Shown in pieces: positions 1-8,059 of a stretch of 64,000 bases of DNA. The stretch comes from an uncultured Lachnospiraceae bacterium (GTDB lineage Bacteria; Bacillota; Clostridia; Lachnospirales; Lachnospiraceae). Both the position numbers and the translations under genes were made by a program. The notes under the pieces are model-generated. The model was not told where the DNA came from, did not search any database, and worked only from the letters and a program-made list of their open reading frames with translations. The stretch's first letter is position 1; every line of letters starts with the position of its first letter. Where the stretch lies: positions 1-64,000 of the forward strand of contig CAJTNC010000008.1 of NCBI GenBank assembly GCA_910577955.1. The letters are read 5' to 3'.

Positions 1-68
1 TGGATAATTCCTTACTGGCTGTAAGGGATATTAACCATAAATACATTGTAGTAGGAGGGAATATATTG

Positions 69-302
69 ATGGAAGAAAAAATTTTAGAGATGCTTGCGGA
101 AATCTGTGAAGATGATGTAGTAAAGGAAAATACAGAGGTAGAATTATTTGAAACAGGGTTATTGGACTCCATTGCATTTGCAGAGTTGCTGTTTGGTATC
201 GAGGATAAATTCGGTGTCGTCATTGCACCTTCTGAAGTATCCAGAGCCGATATAGATACACCTCAAAAGATTATTGATCTGATTAAGCTGAGGGTTTCAT
301 GA
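69..302 (+). CDS. dltC: D-alanyl carrier protein DltC
   Basis: Small acyl-carrier protein that carries D-alanine as a phosphopantetheine thioester for teichoic acid D-alanylation in the cytoplasm. The 77-residue length and the GLLDSI motif, with Ser34 as the likely phosphopantetheine site, fit DltC. I use the ATG at 69: an AGGAGGG Shine-Dalgarno at about 54-60 fits it, and a TTG lies just upstream. The gene overlaps dltD by four bases (ATGA), so the two are translationally coupled. dltA and dltB would lie left of the window. The DltC rather than general ACP assignment rests mainly on the adjacent dltD. Confidence 0.93.
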   Translation: MEEKILEMLAEICEDDVVKENTEVELFETGLLDSIAFAELLFGIEDKFGVVIAPSEVSRADIDTPQKIIDLIKLRVS

Positions 303-1468
303 TGAAAAAACCACTTTCCTGCATGATTGCATTCGTTTTATTTATTTGTGTATGTTTGGGTGTAATTTCGGGGTGTCAACGGATCATTTCCGATCGGGCT
401 CAAATGCTGACATATTATAATACGGATACTCGCAATTCATGCCTATGGGCAATGAAAGAAATATTTGCGGAAGAATCAATTCCTGTGTTTGGCTCATCAG
501 AGTTGTCGGCCAGAGATGAAATAGGATTTCCATCTTCTCTATTTCATAATGGAGCATCTGACTTTAACATGGTTTTGATCGGGCGGGGATCCATGGAAAG
601 TTTGCATCATGCAATTAATTTAGGGGCTATGTCAGATGACATACCAAAACGAAAAGTTGTTTTAATTTTGTCTCCTCAGTGGTTTCGGAATGAAGATCTG
701 GTATCAGAGGCATATGCCAGTAGATTTTCTGAAAGAGCATATGTCCGGTTTCTAAAAAATAACAGTATTACAAAGGAGACAAAGCAAAAAGTCACTGAGA
801 GGGTAAAAACATTATTGGCTTCTGATCCTAAGCAATTAGAAAGGGTGGAAGAATATGAAACTGTATATTTAAACAATTCACTGAATCCGGTTAATCGGAT
901 TAAATTGATGGTTTATGACTCTTTTATGCGTGTAAAACACTTAGTAGCGTTAGTGAAAGAAAGTAACGACATTGCTTTACAGCCGCAGGAGCCGGTTAAA
1001 GTAAAAGAAATAGACTTTGAAAAAATAATGTCATCAGCTGAAAATGCGGGCAAAGAGGCTTGTACAAATAACGAATTTTATATTTACGATGAATATTATG
1101 ACACGTATGTCAAAGATGTATTGGAGTCAATGCAGAATACCGCATTAGAAAGCAGTTATCTCGACTCGCCTCAATATGAAGATCTTTGCCTTTTCTTGGA
1201 TATTTGCAAAGAGACCAATATAGAGCCGCTCATTATCAATATACCTGTAAATGGTTTATGGTATGATTGGATTGGATTTCCAAAAGAAGATAGGGAAGGA
1301 TATTATCAGAAGATACGTGATATTTGCAGTAAATATGATGTTAAAATGGCAGATTTTTCGGATAAAGAATATGAACCGTATTTTCTCAAAGATACTATGC
1401 ATTTGGGGTGGAAAGGATGGGTATATTTAGATGAAGCAGTTTATAAATTCTATCAGGGAAGTCTGTAA
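299..1468 (+). CDS. dltD: D-alanine transfer protein DltD
   Basis: Extracytoplasmic SGNH/GDSL-type protein needed for D-alanine transfer to lipoteichoic and wall teichoic acids. The 389-residue product has an N-terminal hydrophobic segment, the GSSEL nucleophile block at about residues 65-69, and a C-terminal DTMHLGWKGW block supplying the catalytic Asp/His. The start is ATGATG: the ATG at 302 is better spaced from AGGG (291-294) than the one at 299. The N-terminal segment ends in ISGC, which resembles a lipobox, so the protein could be a lipoprotein rather than being held by a transmembrane anchor. It follows dltC with a 4-bp overlap and is followed after 4 bp by a dltX-like gene. Confidence 0.93.
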   Translation: MMKKPLSCMIAFVLFICVCLGVISGCQRIISDRAQMLTYYNTDTRNSCLWAMKEIFAEESIPVFGSSELSARDEIGFPSSLFHNGASDFNMVLIGRGSMESLHHAINLGAMSDDIPKRKVVLILSPQWFRNEDLVSEAYASRFSERAYVRFLKNNSITKETKQKVTERVKTLLASDPKQLERVEEYETVYLNNSLNPVNRIKLMVYDSFMRVKHLVALVKESNDIALQPQEPVKVKEIDFEKIMSSAENAGKEACTNNEFYIYDEYYDTYVKDVLESMQNTALESSYLDSPQYEDLCLFLDICKETNIEPLIINIPVNGLWYDWIGFPKEDREGYYQKIRDICSKYDVKMADFSDKEYEPYFLKDTMHLGWKGWVYLDEAVYKFYQGSL

Positions 1469-1472
1469 AAAC

Positions 1473-1592
1473 ATGAAATCCAATTACATAGTAAAAGGTA
1501 TAATTATGGGTATGATGCTAATAGCCATTTTTATTCATCTATTGAATGCAGATTTATCTACAGCACCGGAATTTATTTATAATCAATTTTAG
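1473..1592 (+). CDS. dltX: DltX-like small membrane peptide
   Basis: Predicted 39-residue membrane peptide starting four bases after the dltD stop. It has a basic N-terminus, one hydrophobic helix (about residues 9-25, rich in Ile and Met) and ends with the motif FIYNQF. DltX proteins are about 40-50 residues, with one helix and a conserved FIYN-x-F C-terminus thought to take part in acyl transfer with DltB/DltD, so the match is specific despite the size. An AGGGAA at 1455-1460 can serve as ribosome site. DltX usually leads the operon (dltXABCD); here it is last. An intrinsic terminator follows directly. Confidence 0.8.
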   Translation: MKSNYIVKGIIMGMMLIAIFIHLLNADLSTAPEFIYNQF

Positions 1593-1595
1593 AGA

Positions 1596-1636
1596 GGGGC
1601 TGTCGCGCTGAGTGATTAGTGCGCAGCTCCTTTTCT
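1596..1636 (+). terminator. dlt operon terminator
   Basis: G+C-rich stem with arms 1596-1609 and 1618-1630 (GGGGCTG pairs with CAGCTCC, then CGCGCT with AGTGCG after one bulged T). The loop is 8 nt and a TTTT run starts at 1631. It ends the dlt transcript immediately after the dltX-like gene. Confidence 0.8.
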
Positions 1637-1701
1637 ATGCAAAAAATAACTGCCGGACCGCGATGCCGCTTTTATGAGGATGATCCGGAAGGGTTTTTGA
1701 T

Positions 1702-1729
1702 TTGCAAATTATTTTTGAAAAGGTATAAT
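1702..1729 (+). promoter_or_regulatory. Sigma-A promoter for the two-component operon
   Basis: TTGCAA (1702-1707), 16-bp spacer, TATAAT (1724-1729), ahead of the response regulator start at 1765. The -10 is perfect; the -35 is weak. Confidence 0.6.
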
Positions 1730-1764
1730 AGGAATGGGTATGTGATAGGAAGCGGGGCAGAGGA

Positions 1765-2436
1765 ATGAGTGACATTTACTACGTGGAAGATGATAAAATG
1801 ATATCCCGGACAGTTAAAGATTTTCTTGGGCAGCGGGGCTATAGGGTTTCGGTCTTTCCCACGATCAGCGGTGCAAAAGAGGCATTGAAGGGCATGCGTC
1901 CTGCGATCGTTTTGGTAGATTGGAATATGCCGGATGGGAACGGAAATCAGCTTGTACAGTGGATTCGCTCAAGATGGAAGGAACTGCCGGTTATTTTTCT
2001 TACGGTCCGCGGCGACTCTTGCGATATTGTTTCCGGATTCGAGAACGGTGCGGATGATTATGTGGTAAAACCGTTTGAATTAGATGTTTTGCTTTCGCGC
2101 ATCAAAGCACTGCTGCGGAGGACCGGAGACGTCTCAAAACAATACCTATCCTGTGGGCCCATATCCCTCGACGTGAAAAAAATGTCGGTTCATCACGGTG
2201 CGGAGGAAATCAGTTTAAGCCCGTCAGAATATCAGCTGCTTTTGTATCTTTTGCAGAACAAAGGAATGACGGTCACAAGGAGAGCATTATTGGAAGAAAT
2301 ATGGGACAGCAGCGGGAACTACGTGAATGACAATACGCTCACTGTTGCCATGAAACGCCTCCGGGAAAAGCTGCATCAGCCGGTCTGTCTGAAAACAGTC
2401 AGGAGCGTAGGGTATCGAATGGAGGAACCGGAATGA
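1765..2436 (+). CDS. OmpR-family response regulator
   Basis: DNA-binding response regulator of 223 residues. The receiver domain (about 3-115) has acidic residues at 9-10, phospho-acceptor Asp52 in VLVDWNMPDG and Lys102 in VVKPFE. A winged-helix OmpR/PhoB output domain follows (about 130-220). The gene overlaps the histidine kinase by 4 bp, and an ABC transporter follows. This order is typical of Bce-, Vra- or Cpr-type modules in which the regulator induces a transporter against cell-wall-active peptides. The target is inferred; direct repeats before the ABC gene are a candidate binding site. Confidence 0.9.
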   Translation: MSDIYYVEDDKMISRTVKDFLGQRGYRVSVFPTISGAKEALKGMRPAIVLVDWNMPDGNGNQLVQWIRSRWKELPVIFLTVRGDSCDIVSGFENGADDYVVKPFELDVLLSRIKALLRRTGDVSKQYLSCGPISLDVKKMSVHHGAEEISLSPSEYQLLLYLLQNKGMTVTRRALLEEIWDSSGNYVNDNTLTVAMKRLREKLHQPVCLKTVRSVGYRMEEPE

Positions 2437-3617
2437 CGGGGAGAAAAAATATTGTGATTTTGACAGCGCTTGTTTTATCTGTAAGTCTGCTTGCGGTCTC
2501 AACCACCACGATGCTTTTGCCAAATTATTATAACCGTGCACATATGCAGGCGTTGGGTGAGATCTGCGGGAAAATCATAGAAAAACAGCCGGAAGCAGAG
2601 CAGGCAATAATGGAGGCAATAAAAGAATATAAATATGGACCGACCTGCCTGCCGGAAGAAAATATTATTTTGACATATGGCTACAAGCCGTCGGAGTTTT
2701 GGAAGACGACCGGACAGTACCGTATATTTTTTTCGGTTTCCGGTATTTTGTCAGGGGCGCTTTTATTTCTTATTGCATGTTTGCTTTGGCGGCAAAAGGA
2801 GAACATGCGCATAAAAATGCTGACAGAATATTTGGAAAAGGTAAACACAGGGGGCGGTGGAGTCCTGCTTCAAGAGGGCGAAGATGCATTTTCTAAATTG
2901 CAGGATGAAATCTATAAAACAGTGACCGAATTGCGCCAGACAAGGGAGGCGGCTCTGAAAGCAAAAAATAATTTTGCGGAAAACCTCTATAATATAGCGC
3001 ACCAGATCAAAACTTCTGTCACTTCTATTTCTTTATCTATGCAGATGATGCAGGAAAACCAATCACAAAAGCATTTGGAACAAATGCACAGGCAGCTTTC
3101 CCGTTTGGCAAACTTTGAAGAAGCGCTGCTTTTGTTGTCGCGCATTGACGCCGGGACTTTGTCCTTAAAACAGGAGGATGTTGATGTTTTCACGGTTCTC
3201 ATGCTTGCGGCGGATAATCTGCAGGAAATGTTTTTAAGGACAGATGTCTCTGTCGATATACCGGAGTCGGGGGAAATGTTTTTTTGCGCTGATATAGAGT
3301 GGACAATGGAGGCGCTCATGAATGTTTTGAAAGACTGCATGGAACATACGCCGTCCGGAGGAACCGTCCACTGCTCCTACGAACAGAATCCGCTGTATAC
3401 ACAAATCAAGATTTGGGATACGGGATCCGGATTTGCGAAAGAGGACATCCCGCACCTATTTGAACGGTTTTATCGAGGACGGAAGATGAAAGGAGACGGC
3501 ATAGGGATCGGTCTGGCGATTTCTAAGGCGATCATAGAAGCGCAAAACGGAACCATTACGGCGAGGAATCTCATAAATGCCGGGGCGTGTTTTGAAATCC
3601 GTTTTTACAGTCACTGA
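2433..3617 (+). CDS. Sensor histidine kinase
   Basis: Membrane kinase of 394 residues and presumed partner of the preceding regulator. TM1 spans about 7-29, a short external loop of about 65 residues follows, and TM2 spans about 98-119. The H-box IAHQIKTSV carries phospho-His190. The catalytic domain has an N-box near ALMNVLKDCMEH, a G1 box WDTGSGF and a G2 box GDGIGIGL. The external loop is larger than in the intramembrane-sensing BceS type, so it may bind a ligand directly. It is translationally coupled to the regulator through ATGA. The signal cannot be read from sequence. Confidence 0.9.
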   Translation: MTGRKNIVILTALVLSVSLLAVSTTTMLLPNYYNRAHMQALGEICGKIIEKQPEAEQAIMEAIKEYKYGPTCLPEENIILTYGYKPSEFWKTTGQYRIFFSVSGILSGALLFLIACLLWRQKENMRIKMLTEYLEKVNTGGGGVLLQEGEDAFSKLQDEIYKTVTELRQTREAALKAKNNFAENLYNIAHQIKTSVTSISLSMQMMQENQSQKHLEQMHRQLSRLANFEEALLLLSRIDAGTLSLKQEDVDVFTVLMLAADNLQEMFLRTDVSVDIPESGEMFFCADIEWTMEALMNVLKDCMEHTPSGGTVHCSYEQNPLYTQIKIWDTGSGFAKEDIPHLFERFYRGRKMKGDGIGIGLAISKAIIEAQNGTITARNLINAGACFEIRFYSH

Positions 3618-3641
3618 GTTGTCACTTAACTTTGCTATAAT
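3610..3641 (+). promoter_or_regulatory. Candidate response-regulator box and -10 for the ABC operon
   Basis: Two copies of GTCACT (3610-3615 and 3621-3626) lie 11 bp apart on the same strand. The second is 9 bp upstream of a perfect TATAAT (3636-3641), and no -35 is present at the usual spacing. Tandem repeats with an 11-bp period replacing the -35 are typical of activated promoters for PhoB/OmpR-type regulators. The site overlaps the 3' end of the kinase gene, so the transporter could be induced separately. Confidence 0.5.
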
Positions 3642-3679
3642 AGAATTTAACGCAATTTATGGCGGGAGGAAGTGAAAAC

Positions 3680-4375
3680 ATGGAGATTTTAAGATGCGAA
3701 GGGATTAAAAAGGTCTACGGCTCCGGAGATAATCCGGTTGCAGCTTTGGATAAAATAGATCTGTCAGTGGAAAAGGGAGAGTTTGTGGCAATCGTGGGAG
3801 CTTCCGGTTCCGGAAAATCTACATTGCTGCACATACTTGGTTCCGTGGATAAGCCTACGGAGGGTAAGGTCATGATTGACGGAACCGATATTGCGGCTCT
3901 CAATCAAACTGAGGCTGCTGTTTTCAGACGCAGGAAGGTGGGCTTAATCTATCAGTTTTATAATCTGATACCGACGCTTACCATCCGAAAAAATATCCTT
4001 ATGCCGTTGTTATTGGATAAGAAAACCCCAAATCAGGAATATTTTGAACAGGTGGTCCGCTCTTTGGGAATTGTTGATAAGCTGGAAGCATTCCCGAATC
4101 AGTTATCGGGAGGTCAGCAGCAGCGGGCTGCGATCGCCAGATCTTTGATATACCGTCCGGCCCTTCTTCTGGCAGACGAACCCACCGGAAATCTGGATCA
4201 GAAAAATTCAAGAGAGATCATCGATATGCTCAAATTGTCGAACCGCAATCTGAAGCAGACCATTGTGTTGATCACCCATGATGAAAAGATTGCGCTGGAG
4301 GCGGACCGCATCGTAACCATAGAGGACGGGCGGATCGTCAGCGACGGGAAGAGGGGAGGTGGATCGCTGTCATAA
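3680..4375 (+). CDS. ABC transporter ATP-binding protein (BceA/LolD-like)
   Basis: Cytoplasmic ATPase of 231 residues that powers the FtsX-type permease encoded next. It has Walker A GASGSGKST (about 40-48), signature LSGGQQQR, Walker B LLLADEPTGNLD and an H-loop in ITHDE. The GNLD variant is typical of the MacB/LolD/BceA subfamily. I place the start at ATG 3680, seven or so bases after GGGAGGA (3664-3670), rather than at ATG 3659, which has no ribosome site. The permease begins 5 bp after the stop. Confidence 0.92.
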   Translation: MEILRCEGIKKVYGSGDNPVAALDKIDLSVEKGEFVAIVGASGSGKSTLLHILGSVDKPTEGKVMIDGTDIAALNQTEAAVFRRRKVGLIYQFYNLIPTLTIRKNILMPLLLDKKTPNQEYFEQVVRSLGIVDKLEAFPNQLSGGQQQRAAIARSLIYRPALLLADEPTGNLDQKNSREIIDMLKLSNRNLKQTIVLITHDEKIALEADRIVTIEDGRIVSDGKRGGGSLS

Positions 4376-4380
4376 AGGAC

Positions 4381-6642
4381 ATGACAGCGATTGGCAGTAT
4401 GTGGAAAAATTATTCCAAAGACTTTATAAAAAATAACCGGGCTTCCGGGATATCTATTATGGCAGCATCTTTCATTGCCGCTTTGTTTCTCTCTTTTCTT
4501 TGCTGCCTGTTTTATAATTTCTGGCTGGACAGCGTGGAAGGGACAAAATTGGAAGATGGCAGTTGGCATGGCCGCATTACCGGGGACATGAAAGAGGACG
4601 ATCTGGCCGTTATCAATCATTTTGCCAACGTGGAAAGGGCGGCAGTCAATGAGGAACTGTCCGGAGAACAGGGAATCGTGGTTGAGGTCTGTTTTTATAA
4701 CAAAAGGACGGTCTATCAGGATATGTCCGCCCTCGCAGATATTCTGGGACTGGCGGAAGAGGCGGTCTCCTATAATTATCAGCTCTTATCTTTGTACTTT
4801 GTCCGTATTCCGGGTGACGATATGCCGAGATTACTGATGCCGGCGTATCTGGCGATAGTGGTGATCGTGTGCGTTTCTTTGATACTGGTGATCCATAATT
4901 CATTTGCCGTATCTATGAACAACAGGGTGCACCAGTTTGGAATTTTTTCAAGCATCGGGGCTACGCCAAGACAGATTCGGACATGTCTCGTGCAGGAAGC
5001 GCTCTTTGTATCTGCTGCACCAATCATGGCCGGGATTTTGTTGGGGATTGTTTTCAGCTTTTGTACGGTTTGGGGAATGAGCGCCTTTGCAGCGGATCTT
5101 GCGTTAGGACGGCAGGTGTCCTTTGGCTGTCATCCGGTTATTGTGATACTTGTGCTTTTCTTATCTGTTTTTACAGTGCTTGTTTCCGCATGGCTTCCGG
5201 CGAGAAAACTGAGCAGGCTGACTCCCCTTGAAGCAATCCGGGGTACGGACGAATTGCAGCCTAAAAAACGGAAGTTTGGGTTTCCGCTTAAAAAGCAGTC
5301 CCCTATTTTGTCTGCGCTTTTCGGAATGGAGGGGGAACTGGCCGGGAATGCGTTAAAGGCGCAGAAAAAGGCTCTGCGCACCACATCTTTGTCATTAACG
5401 CTCGCATTCTTTGCGTTTATGACAATGCAGTGCTTTTGGACGCTCTCCGCTATCAGCACAAACCATACCTATTTTGAAAAATATCAGAATGCATGGGATG
5501 TTATGGTAACTGTGAGAGATACAAACATAGCGGATTTTGCGTTGGCGGAGGAACTTAGAGGACTCTCCGGAGTGGAAAGCAGCGTCGTCTATCAAAAGGC
5601 AGAGTCGGCATGTATGTTGCCGAAACAGGCACAAAGTCAGGAACTGCTGGCACTTGGCGGTTTGGAAGCAGTTTCGGAGGATTTGGCATTTTATGAGGAG
5701 GATCTATTTTGGATAGAAGCCCCCATTTTTATATTGGACGATGAGAGTTTCGGTGAATTCTGCGGACAGATAGGGATAGATCCCCGACTTGACGGGACGA
5801 TTGTCCTAAATCGGTTATGGGACAGCGTCAACAGCAACTTTCGTTACCCGGAATACATTCCCTACGTGAAAGATGATATGGAAGCAGTTGTTTTGGGCAG
5901 CAGCGCTGAAAAGGGGGATAAAGGGTCCAAAGACACGGTCGAGATTCCGGTGCTGGCCTGTACCCGGAAATATCCGCTTCTGCGGGAAGAATACGGAAAG
6001 TCCGGCTGTCCTCTGGTACAGTTTCTTCCTCTGTCTCTGTGGAAGGAAATCGAAGGGCAGATAGGCGGGGCAGGGCAGGATACTTATGTCCGGGTGCTGG
6101 CGGACGACAGGGCGAAGGCGGATACATGGAATGCTTTGGAAGATGAAATAGGGAGGATGATCAGTCCGGAATATGAAATGGAAAGCGAGAACCGCATCCA
6201 GGAAAGAGAAGACAATGATAAAATGATAAAGGGGTATGAGCTGATATCAGGCGCGTTCTGCGCTCTGCTTGCGATCATCGGGATTGCGCATGTGTTTTCC
6301 CATACTTTGGGTTTCCTGCGTCAAAGAAAGCGGGAATTTGCACGATATATGTCTGTTGGGCTTACCCCGGGAGGGATACGGAAAATGTTCTGCATGGAAG
6401 CTTTGGTGTTGGTCGGACGTCCGGTGCTTGTCACATTGGCATTGACAATAGCGGCTGTGGTATTTATGATAAAGGCAAGTTATTTAGATCCTATGGAATT
6501 TATCAAGGCAGCTCCGGCAGTGCCGATTCTTATGTTTGTCCTGTTCGTCTTCGCGTTTGTGGCATTGGCATATTACCTCGGCGGGAGAAAGATACTTAAA
6601 GTCAATCCGGCAGATGCTTTGCGTGATGATACCATGATGTAA
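4381..6642 (+). CDS. ABC transporter permease, FtsX family
   Basis: Large permease of 753 residues. TM1 is at about 23-46, an FtsX block with several helices at about 155-275 including SIGATPRQIR, a helix near 335-355, a long extracytoplasmic region (about 360-615), and a second FtsX block (about 620-750) with MSVGLTPGGIRKMF. With the ATPase and the two-component pair it forms a likely resistance or sensing unit for antimicrobial peptides, as in BceAB/VraFG. The large domain lies between two FtsX units, so equating it with BceB is uncertain. A weak AAGGA precedes the ATG at 4381; ATG 4399 is possible. Confidence 0.85.
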   Translation: MTAIGSMWKNYSKDFIKNNRASGISIMAASFIAALFLSFLCCLFYNFWLDSVEGTKLEDGSWHGRITGDMKEDDLAVINHFANVERAAVNEELSGEQGIVVEVCFYNKRTVYQDMSALADILGLAEEAVSYNYQLLSLYFVRIPGDDMPRLLMPAYLAIVVIVCVSLILVIHNSFAVSMNNRVHQFGIFSSIGATPRQIRTCLVQEALFVSAAPIMAGILLGIVFSFCTVWGMSAFAADLALGRQVSFGCHPVIVILVLFLSVFTVLVSAWLPARKLSRLTPLEAIRGTDELQPKKRKFGFPLKKQSPILSALFGMEGELAGNALKAQKKALRTTSLSLTLAFFAFMTMQCFWTLSAISTNHTYFEKYQNAWDVMVTVRDTNIADFALAEELRGLSGVESSVVYQKAESACMLPKQAQSQELLALGGLEAVSEDLAFYEEDLFWIEAPIFILDDESFGEFCGQIGIDPRLDGTIVLNRLWDSVNSNFRYPEYIPYVKDDMEAVVLGSSAEKGDKGSKDTVEIPVLACTRKYPLLREEYGKSGCPLVQFLPLSLWKEIEGQIGGAGQDTYVRVLADDRAKADTWNALEDEIGRMISPEYEMESENRIQEREDNDKMIKGYELISGAFCALLAIIGIAHVFSHTLGFLRQRKREFARYMSVGLTPGGIRKMFCMEALVLVGRPVLVTLALTIAAVVFMIKASYLDPMEFIKAAPAVPILMFVLFVFAFVALAYYLGGRKILKVNPADALRDDTMM

Positions 6643-6719
6643 AATGGGCGACATTGATCTCGGATTTCTACCATCGGTTGCGCAGGTGTACAGGAGGCTG
6701 TATGGAACGCAACTCGGGC

Positions 6720-6744
6720 TTTTGATATTGTTTGGATATCAAAA
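6720..6744 (+). promoter_or_regulatory. Inverted repeat, candidate autoregulatory operator
   Basis: Perfect dyad with 9-bp arms, TTTTGATAT (6720-6728) and ATATCAAAA (6736-6744), around a 7-bp spacer. It ends just before the AAGGAGG of the XRE-family regulator starting at 6765. Its position suits autoregulation by that HTH protein; the binding is inferred. Confidence 0.45.
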
Positions 6745-6764
6745 AATAAGGAGGTCAGGATATT

Positions 6765-7226
6765 ATGGATTTTTCAGAAAAACTATTAACATTGCGGAAA
6801 GCAAATGACATGACACAGGAGCAGCTTGCCGAGAAACTTGATGTTTCAAGGCAGTCCGTTTCAAAATGGGAAAGTGGGCAGGCCACTCCGGAACTGGAAA
6901 AAATAGTGGCAATGAGCGCGGTTTTTAATGTCACGACTGATTATCTGCTAAAGTCATCGGAAATAGACGACCTGTCAGTGAAAACGGAAATGTTGGAAAA
7001 GCAGCAGCAGATGCTGATTGACAGGGAACATAAACGGCGGCAGGTTTTTAGCTGTATTATGTATTCGATAGCAGTATATCTGGTATTTTTTGCTATGTAT
7101 TTCATTGGGCATTTTCACTTTTGGGAGTGGGTAGCAAATCCGTCAATTTTTTTAGCAGGATTTCTCATTGCCAGTGCAATCGCGCTTGTTATATGCGTGA
7201 AGGTGCTTGGGAAAAAGCGAGAGTAG
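6765..7226 (+). CDS. Membrane-anchored XRE-family HTH regulator
   Basis: Protein of 153 residues with an N-terminal Cro/C1-type helix-turn-helix (about 5-58, including TQEQLAEKLDVSRQSVSKWE). A charged linker with coiled-coil character follows (about 70-90), then two predicted transmembrane helices (about 92-113 and 124-146). The layout suggests a DNA-binding protein tethered to the membrane, responding to an envelope signal or to the membrane protein encoded next. AAGGAGG precedes the ATG, and the dyad at 6720-6744 sits in the leader. No effector domain is visible. Confidence 0.85.
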   Translation: MDFSEKLLTLRKANDMTQEQLAEKLDVSRQSVSKWESGQATPELEKIVAMSAVFNVTTDYLLKSSEIDDLSVKTEMLEKQQQMLIDREHKRRQVFSCIMYSIAVYLVFFAMYFIGHFHFWEWVANPSIFLAGFLIASAIALVICVKVLGKKRE

Positions 7227-7276
7227 GCTCTAATGCAGGATGCCAAAATAAAGGAGAAAATAGAGGAGAATGAGTT

Positions 7277-7948
7277 ATGCAGGCAATCGTAGAAACCTTG
7301 TTTGATTCGGTATATCTGATTTCTGTCATTACCATCGGGATCTTGATGATCCGGGGCAGCAGAGGAGACCGACAATTCCGTCTGTTTGGATGGATGGCAG
7401 TTGTGTTGGGAGCGGGAGACTCGTTCCATCTGGTTCCGCGCGCTCTTGCTCTGTGCACAAGCGGTCTGGAAAATTACACTGTTTCCTTAGGTATCGGAAA
7501 GTGGATCACATCGGTCACCATGACGATTTTTTATGTGCTGCTCTATTATGTCTGGCGTCAGCGGTATAAGATCAACGGACAGGGCGGTCTTACGGCCGTC
7601 GTGTACGGTCTGGCCGGTGTGCGGATCGCGCTGTGCATGATGCCCCAGAATCAGTGGCTCAGCGCGGAAGCTCCTCTTTTTTGGGGGATCTGCCGCAACA
7701 TCCCTTTTGCCCTGCTGGGGATTGTGGTGATCGTGCTGTTTTACCGTAGCGCAAAGAAGCAAGGGGATAAGGCGTTTCGCTGGATGTGGCTGACTATTGT
7801 GCTGAGTTTTGGCTTTTACATCCCGGTAGTACTGTGGGCGGATGCCATACCCATGATCGGGATGCTGATGATACCAAAAACCTGCGCTTATGTGTGGACG
7901 GTACTCATCGGATATTTTGCTATGAGGCGGGAATGCAGAACGGCGTAA
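7277..7948 (+). CDS. Multi-pass membrane protein of unknown function
   Basis: Hydrophobic protein of 223 residues with about seven predicted membrane helices (near 5-25, 35-55, 75-95, 105-122, 135-155, 165-185 and 192-212) separated by short charged loops. I do not recognise a named family. It starts 50 bp after the XRE regulator with GAGGAG before the ATG, so the two probably share a transcript. The pairing suggests a sensor or transporter whose state is passed to the regulator, which is inference only. Confidence 0.75.
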   Translation: MQAIVETLFDSVYLISVITIGILMIRGSRGDRQFRLFGWMAVVLGAGDSFHLVPRALALCTSGLENYTVSLGIGKWITSVTMTIFYVLLYYVWRQRYKINGQGGLTAVVYGLAGVRIALCMMPQNQWLSAEAPLFWGICRNIPFALLGIVVIVLFYRSAKKQGDKAFRWMWLTIVLSFGFYIPVVLWADAIPMIGMLMIPKTCAYVWTVLIGYFAMRRECRTA

Positions 7949-8025
7949 CAAGCAGTATCGGTTAAAATAGGTCCGGACCATCACATTTTCATGGAATGCA
8001 GATGTATAGAACCGCGGCATTTGTG

Positions 8026-8046
8026 GAAAAATAATCATTATTTTTC
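8026..8046 (+). promoter_or_regulatory. Perfect palindrome upstream of the tocopherol-cyclase-like gene
   Basis: GAAAAATAAT and ATTATTTTTC are perfect 10-bp arms around a single C. The element lies just 5' of the likely ATG at 8060, in sequence that a longer reading frame would otherwise treat as coding. It looks like an operator and supports the shorter start. Confidence 0.4.
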
Positions 8047-8059
8047 ATGGAGATGGCAT

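Noticed and set aside
3619..3641. Ordinary promoter TTGTCA/TATAAT before the ABC operon
   Set aside because: The spacing is only 11 bp, far too short; the GTCACT direct repeats are the better explanation.
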